From Flavihumibacter rivuli (lineage in GTDB: Bacteria; Bacteroidota; Bacteroidia; Chitinophagales; Chitinophagaceae), in assembly GCF_018595685.2 (NCBI RefSeq), contig NZ_CP092334.1, positions 3,934,001 through 3,998,000 of the forward strand: DNA of 64,000 nt. The letters are read 5' to 3'. Position 1 is the stretch's first letter. Each line of letters opens with the position of its first letter. Position numbers and translations under genes: made by a program. The notes below the pieces were generated by a model. It searched no databases and was not told where the DNA came from. It was given only the letters and a program-made list of their open reading frames with translations. This document shows, in pieces, positions 61,109 to 64,000 of the stretch.

Positions 61109-61963
61109 ATGCGTAATATATTCCTGTTTATCCGGAGGTATTTCAATTTCCTTTTTTTCCTGGTATTACAGATCGTGGCACTTTCTTTCCTGTTCCGCTT
61201 CAACAAGTTTCATGAAGCGGCCTTCCTGGGTGTTGCCAGCGAAGTGACCGGCAGGGTGAATGAGCGCTACAACAATGTTGAATACTATTTCAAACTGAAG
61301 AAGGCCAATGAGGCGCTCGTGGAAGAGAATATTGCCCTTCGCCGCCTGCTTCGGTCCAATTACGAAACAGCCGACACCAACAAGATCCAGGTGGTTGATT
61401 CCATCAGGGTGGATTCCTTGCTGAAGTTCCAGAAGTACGATTACCTGGAAGGCAGGGTGGTAGGAAGCTTCGTTACTACGCAAACCAATTTCTTTACCGT
61501 TCACAGGGGATCAGCCCAGGGGGTGAAAGAAGATATGGCGGTCATAGGACCCACCGGAGTGGTAGGCCGCGTGGTCAATGTCAGCAGCAATTTCGCTACG
61601 GTCATGTCGGTGCTGAGCCGCCAGTTTAAGGTGGATGCGAAACTGAAGCGTACGGGTGAAAGGGGTACTGTGAGCTGGGATGGGGTGAGCCCCGAGTATA
61701 TCCAGATGCGTAATATCCCCAAGAGCGTGAAGTTGCAAAAAGGGGATTCTGTACTGACCAGTGAATTGTCCTCCATCTTCCCGCCCAATATCCTGGTGGG
61801 AACGGTAGATGCGGTCCTGAACGATCCCAGCACCAACTTTTTCACCTTAAGGCTGAAGCCGGCCACCAATTTTTCAAAGGTGCAGTATGTGTACCTGGTA
61901 GCCAACCTGCAGCGCGAAGAGCAATTGAAACTGGAAGAAGCAACCAAACGAACCAATGAGTGA
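61109..61963 (+). CDS. mreC: Rod shape-determining protein MreC
   Basis: A 284-residue bitopic protein that activates the PBP2-RodA wall synthase. One transmembrane helix (about 13-31, FLFFLVLQIVALSFLFRF) is followed by a coiled coil (about 50-80, KKANEALVEENIALRRLLRS) and two beta-barrel subdomains with GSAQGVKEDMAVIGPTGVVG and SVLTSELSSIFPPNILVGTV, the family core. It overlaps mreD by eight bases. Confidence 0.95.
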   Translation: MRNIFLFIRRYFNFLFFLVLQIVALSFLFRFNKFHEAAFLGVASEVTGRVNERYNNVEYYFKLKKANEALVEENIALRRLLRSNYETADTNKIQVVDSIRVDSLLKFQKYDYLEGRVVGSFVTTQTNFFTVHRGSAQGVKEDMAVIGPTGVVGRVVNVSSNFATVMSVLSRQFKVDAKLKRTGERGTVSWDGVSPEYIQMRNIPKSVKLQKGDSVLTSELSSIFPPNILVGTVDAVLNDPSTNFFTLRLKPATNFSKVQYVYLVANLQREEQLKLEEATKRTNE

Positions 61964-62492
61964 TCTTGTAAAAAATACCTTGCGATTTATCCTGTTCATC
62001 CTGGTACAGGTGTATGTCCTGCATAAGATCCCGCCTTTGCATAGGTTTGTAGTGCCTTACCTCTATTTCCTCTATATCATTTGGCTACCCTTTAATATGG
62101 GGCGTGCGTGGCTGATGTTCGTGGCTTTCCTATTTGGATTGTCATTGGATTATTTCCTTGTAACGCCGGGCCTGCATGCCGCCGCCTGTGTGCTGATCGC
62201 TTATGTCAGGCCCTTCCTGGTATCCCTGCTGATCAGGCAGGAAGCTGCAGAGCAGAGCTATGCTTCACCATCCATCTATAGCATGGGATGGGCGCCCTAT
62301 GCAACCCTGGTGCTGGTGCTAACCCTGCTACACCATACCTACCTGGTCCTCCTGGAATGGCTGGAGTTTGGCAACTTCTTTTATTTCATTGGAAAAGTAT
62401 TGGCCACAACGGGTGTCAGCCTGCTGTTGATCCTGATCACAGAATTGCTTTTCTCGAGGAAGGAGCGCTACCGCACCAATGCTGCCCGCTAA
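61956..62492 (+). CDS. mreD: Rod shape-determining protein MreD
   Basis: A 178-residue integral membrane protein with five to six helices that completes the MreBCD complex. It starts inside the last codons of mreC (8-bp overlap), the normal order. MreD is weakly conserved; hydrophobic layout, size and position carry the call, with FGLSLDYFLVTPGLHAAACV as the recognisable segment. Confidence 0.9.
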   Translation: MSDLVKNTLRFILFILVQVYVLHKIPPLHRFVVPYLYFLYIIWLPFNMGRAWLMFVAFLFGLSLDYFLVTPGLHAAACVLIAYVRPFLVSLLIRQEAAEQSYASPSIYSMGWAPYATLVLVLTLLHHTYLVLLEWLEFGNFFYFIGKVLATTGVSLLLILITELLFSRKERYRTNAAR

Positions 62493-62653
62493 GGTGGCTG
62501 GGTAAGGGCTAAAGGGAACAGGGGGCTTTAGTGAAGGGGCAGTTAAAAAACATGGACAATTCTATCGGAACTCCACGCTGATTAACTTCGTATTTAGAAA
62601 TTTTCATTGGACAAGGCTTTGAGATAGTATAACTATTCGAACTTCGATCGTAC

Positions 62654-64000
62654 ATGTCGGTATTCAATCAATCCAGAAGTACTGTAATCAGGCTGATCAT
62701 GGCCGGGGTTTTCCTGGTCATCATTGCGCAATTGGTGAACCTGCAGTTATTCTCCAGTAAGTATAAGGCGCTTGCGCTTAATAATGCCGTATACCCAAAA
62801 GTGAAGTACCCGGACAGGGGGATCATTTATGACCGTAAGGGAAGGGCTATCCTGAACAATACCATCATGTATGACCTGGAAGTCACCCCTTCCCAGGTAA
62901 AAGGCGTGGATACTTTCCTGCTATGCCGCTTGCTGGAGATCGACACAGCAGAATTCAAGAAAAGGATCATTACATCCATTATCAAGAACGGACGTTACCG
63001 TCCAAGTGTATTTGAGGACCTGCTTCCCGAGAGTGTACATGCCCGCCTGGAAGAGAATATTTACAAGTTCCCCGGCTTCAGCCTGGTGGAGCGTCCTGTG
63101 CGTACCTATCCATTCAAGGCTGCTGCCCATATCATGGGGTATATCGGCGAGGCCGACTCCAGCATCATCAAGCGTTCTGATGGCTTTTACCGCCTCGGTG
63201 ATTATGTTGGGAGAAGCGGACTGGAACAGTACTATGAGAAAGTGTTGATGGGTAAGCGGGGTGTGGAGTACATGATCAAGGACAACAAGAACAGGTTGGT
63301 GGGCAAATATGAGAATGGGCAGTTCGATACGGCGGCTGTGGCGGGAAGGAACCTCCGGACCTATATAGACGTTGAGGTACAACAGCTGGCTGAGAAACTG
63401 ATGACGAACAAGGTGGGTGCGGTTGTGGCCATCGAACCCAAGACGGGTGGTATCATAGCCATGACTTCCGGACCCAACTATGACCCCAACCTGCTGACCG
63501 GACCCGAGAAGCAAAAGAACTTCAACAAGCTTTTCCTTGATGTGAGCAGTCCTTTGCTGAACAGGGCGATCAAGGGCCAGTATCCTCCAGGTTCTACCTT
63601 TAAGCCCTTGGGTGCCCTGGTAGCGCTGGATGAAGGGGTGATCACACCTTCGTTTGGTATAGGTTGCGGAGGTGCTTATTATGGATGTGCGCGCCCGGTA
63701 AAATGTACCCACTCCGGTGGCGGACATGCTGCCAACCTGCGCCTGGCCATCGCCAACTCCTGTAACTCCTACTTCTCCCATATCTACCGGTTAGCAGTAG
63801 ACGCTGATAAATTCGGTGGCGTGAAGAAGGGCTACCAGCACTGGAAAGAATACATGAATGCATTTGACCTGGGCGTAAGGGTAGGGGTCGACCTGCCGAG
63901 TGAGGATAAGGGTAATATCCCCGACTCCTCCGTTTACAATAAGGTCTATCGCAATTCCTGGAATTCCTGTACCAACCTCACCCTCGGCATTGGCCAGGAT
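62654..64000 (+). CDS. mrdA: Penicillin-binding protein 2 (mrdA), 3' end beyond window
   Basis: Peptidoglycan transpeptidase of the elongation machinery, cut by the window end after 449 codons. One membrane helix (14-32, LIMAGVFLVIIAQLVNLQL) is followed by the PBP dimer domain (YPDRGIIYDRKGRAILNNT; VRTYPFKAAAHIMGYIGEAD). The transpeptidase domain has the catalytic Ser314 in PPGSTFKPLGA and the SxN-type motif in IANSCNSYFSHIY; the KTG motif would lie past the edge. A segment GGAYYGCARPVKCTHSGGGH with three cysteines in the transpeptidase domain is notable. It follows mreD after 161 bp with no gene; expected neighbour rodA is outside. Confidence 0.95.
   Translation, partial: MSVFNQSRSTVIRLIMAGVFLVIIAQLVNLQLFSSKYKALALNNAVYPKVKYPDRGIIYDRKGRAILNNTIMYDLEVTPSQVKGVDTFLLCRLLEIDTAEFKKRIITSIIKNGRYRPSVFEDLLPESVHARLEENIYKFPGFSLVERPVRTYPFKAAAHIMGYIGEADSSIIKRSDGFYRLGDYVGRSGLEQYYEKVLMGKRGVEYMIKDNKNRLVGKYENGQFDTAAVAGRNLRTYIDVEVQQLAEKLMTNKVGAVVAIEPKTGGIIAMTSGPNYDPNLLTGPEKQKNFNKLFLDVSSPLLNRAIKGQYPPGSTFKPLGALVALDEGVITPSFGIGCGGAYYGCARPVKCTHSGGGHAANLRLAIANSCNSYFSHIYRLAVDADKFGGVKKGYQHWKEYMNAFDLGVRVGVDLPSEDKGNIPDSSVYNKVYRNSWNSCTNLTLGIGQD

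Overview
The window looks like a chromosomal segment of a Bacteroidota bacterium, most likely family Chitinophagaceae. Grounds: a complete gldKLMN gliding/type IX secretion cluster, three TonB-dependent receptors, a LytTR two-component pair, DUF4271 next to hemD, promoter-like boxes of the Bacteroidota type (TTG at about -33 and TAnnTTTG at about -7) and almost no Shine-Dalgarno sequences. I see no prophage, integrase, insertion sequence or CRISPR array. The one clearly repetitive region is a four-copy tandem array near 15.4-16.4 kb.

Layout. 0-3 kb: a possible frameshifted gene end, an RRM RNA-binding protein, a divergent AraC regulator/methyltransferase pair and tRNA-Arg(CCG). 3.1-7.3 kb: a cell-surface polysaccharide cluster (glycosyltransferase, Wzm-type permease, Wzt-type ATPase with a C-terminal cargo domain, glycosyltransferase). 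7.3-12.9 kb, minus strand: a cobalamin salvage operon (BtuB-like receptor, DUF6580 membrane protein, BtuF-like protein, cobU, cobT) behind a B12 riboswitch with a recognisable promoter. 13-15 kb: a second TonB receptor. 15.1-16.4 kb: REP-like hairpins and 261-263 bp tandem repeats. 16.5-23.9 kb: amino-acid permease, Cys/Met PLP enzyme, TolC plus efflux adaptor, gpsA, a 35-codon membrane ORF and an XRE regulator. 24-31 kb: hemW, an Omp85-family protein, DUF4271, hemD and a YyaL-type thioredoxin-domain protein. 31-35.9 kb: gldK-gldL-gldM-gldN.

36-45.7 kb, minus strand: uvrC, a lipoprotein, an ECF sigma factor with a predicted anti-sigma protein spanning both membranes, a haem-type TonB receptor with two accessory proteins, and gpmI. 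45.9-51.9 kb: DUF4783, nadC, SUI1 with a coupled small membrane protein, an S41 peptidase, a beta-barrel protein and a LytTR two-component system. 52-59.7 kb: icd, apaG, a POT peptide transporter, purD, tryptophan 2,3-dioxygenase and an MFS transporter. 60-64 kb: mreB, mreC, mreD and mrdA, the last cut by the window end.

The most interesting items are the sigma factor paired with a one-polypeptide trans-envelope anti-sigma/barrel protein (38.7-40.8 kb), the REP-like array, the B12 operon with a BtuF-like protein that lacks both signal peptide and BtuCD partners plus the DUF6580 putative transporter, and a short intergenic segment at 35.9-36.2 kb that has a promoter and two bidirectional terminators but no gene. 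Several starts were moved downstream of the longest open frame, because the long frames begin at TTG/GTG or overlap a neighbour, while an internal ATG gives a proper signal peptide, lipobox or family N-terminus.
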